DNA of 9,348 nt. Source: Reinekea marina. Lineage in GTDB: Bacteria > Pseudomonadota > Gammaproteobacteria > Pseudomonadales > Natronospirillaceae. The notes under the pieces were generated by a model. That model saw only the letters and a program-made list of their open reading frames with translations. It did no database searches and was not told the origin of the DNA. Below are positions 9,102 through 9,348 of the stretch, piece by piece (the stretch's first letter is position 1; the number at the start of each line of letters is the position of its first letter). Location: NCBI RefSeq assembly GCF_030409715.1, contig NZ_JAUFQI010000003.1, positions 1 through 9,348 of the forward strand, written 5' to 3'. Both the position numbers and the translations under genes were made by a program.

Positions 9102-9348
9102 GTGGAAGCTTTAATTTATTCACAATGGTGTTGGGTTTACTATTTGCCGGCGTGCCGGTCGGTATTTCGTTAGGTCTTTCCTCCAGTTTGTTTGTAACGT
9201 TTATTTCTCACGACTCTTATCGTCTGTAGCTATCTCATTATTCGGGTTGGAAACCACTATACCTTACTTGCCATTCCTTTCTTTGTGCTTGCTTCAGCAT
9301 TCATGTCGACGGGGGCGTTGCAAAAAGGCTAATAGATTTTGCTATTGC
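9102..9348 (+). CDS. dctM: DctM, TRAP transporter large membrane subunit (5' part, four frameshifts, runs off right edge)
   Basis: DctM is the 12-helix channel subunit of the sodium-driven TRAP transporter. After repair the start reads VEALILFTMVLGLLFAGVPVGISLGLSSSLFVTF, then SHDSLSSVAISLFGLE, TTYTLLAIPFFVLASAFM and STGGVAKRLIDFAI, all standard DctM sequence. Missing bases lie in TTT 9115-9117, TT 9217-9218, T 9258 and G-run 9311-9315, an unusually dense set. The likely start is GTG 9102-9104 with GGAG (9092-9095) 6 bases upstream; an overlapping ATG at 9100 is out of frame. It follows dctQ directly, as in dctPQM operons. Confidence 0.88.

Overview
The window looks like chromosomal DNA of a marine-type gammaproteobacterium. 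The evidence is the queA-tgt-yajC-secD order typical of that class, Gammaproteobacteria-like protein sequences, moderate GC and a DctB/DctD-controlled C4-dicarboxylate TRAP transporter. The genus cannot be fixed from the sequence alone.

Layout. (1) Positions 1-439, minus strand: the start of a PAS-GGDEF (diguanylate cyclase-type) gene running off the left edge. (2) Positions 440-713: a divergent intergenic region with a long inverted repeat that covers the cyclase start codon, and a cluster of direct repeats. (3) Positions 714-3300, plus strand: queA and tgt (queuosine tRNA modification, overlapping by ATGA) and yajC (Sec translocon accessory). A strong intrinsic terminator follows yajC. (4) Positions 3434 to about 4842: secD, which stops abruptly inside its first C-terminal membrane region. 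(5) About 4843-7113: the cytoplasmic half of a DctB-type sensor kinase, joined directly onto secD, then the sigma-54 activator dctD. (6) Positions 7114-7313: a regulatory region with a perfect 9+9 dyad (candidate DctD enhancer) and a consensus -24/-12 sigma-54 promoter. (7) Positions 7314-9348: dctP, dctQ and the start of dctM, the TRAP binding protein, small and large membrane subunits, with a hairpin between dctP and dctQ.

How it works together: DctB senses C4-dicarboxylates and phosphorylates DctD. DctD-P should bind the dyad and drive sigma-54 RNA polymerase at 7218-7233 to express dctPQM. The queA/tgt/yajC/secD block is unrelated housekeeping.

Two quality problems dominate. First, almost every gene except yajC and the dctB fragment is broken by frameshifts (about 26 in total). 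Every one is repaired by adding one base, nearly always in a short homopolymer, so they look like base-calling deletions rather than pseudogenes; the coordinates below give the repaired gene spans. Second, the secD-to-dctB join lacks the end of secD, all of secF and the sensor half of dctB, so it is either a large deletion or, more likely, an assembly chimera. I see no convincing new biological system. The most interesting biological signals are the sigma-54/DctD control region, the start-codon hairpin of the cyclase gene and the competing hairpins between yajC and secD.
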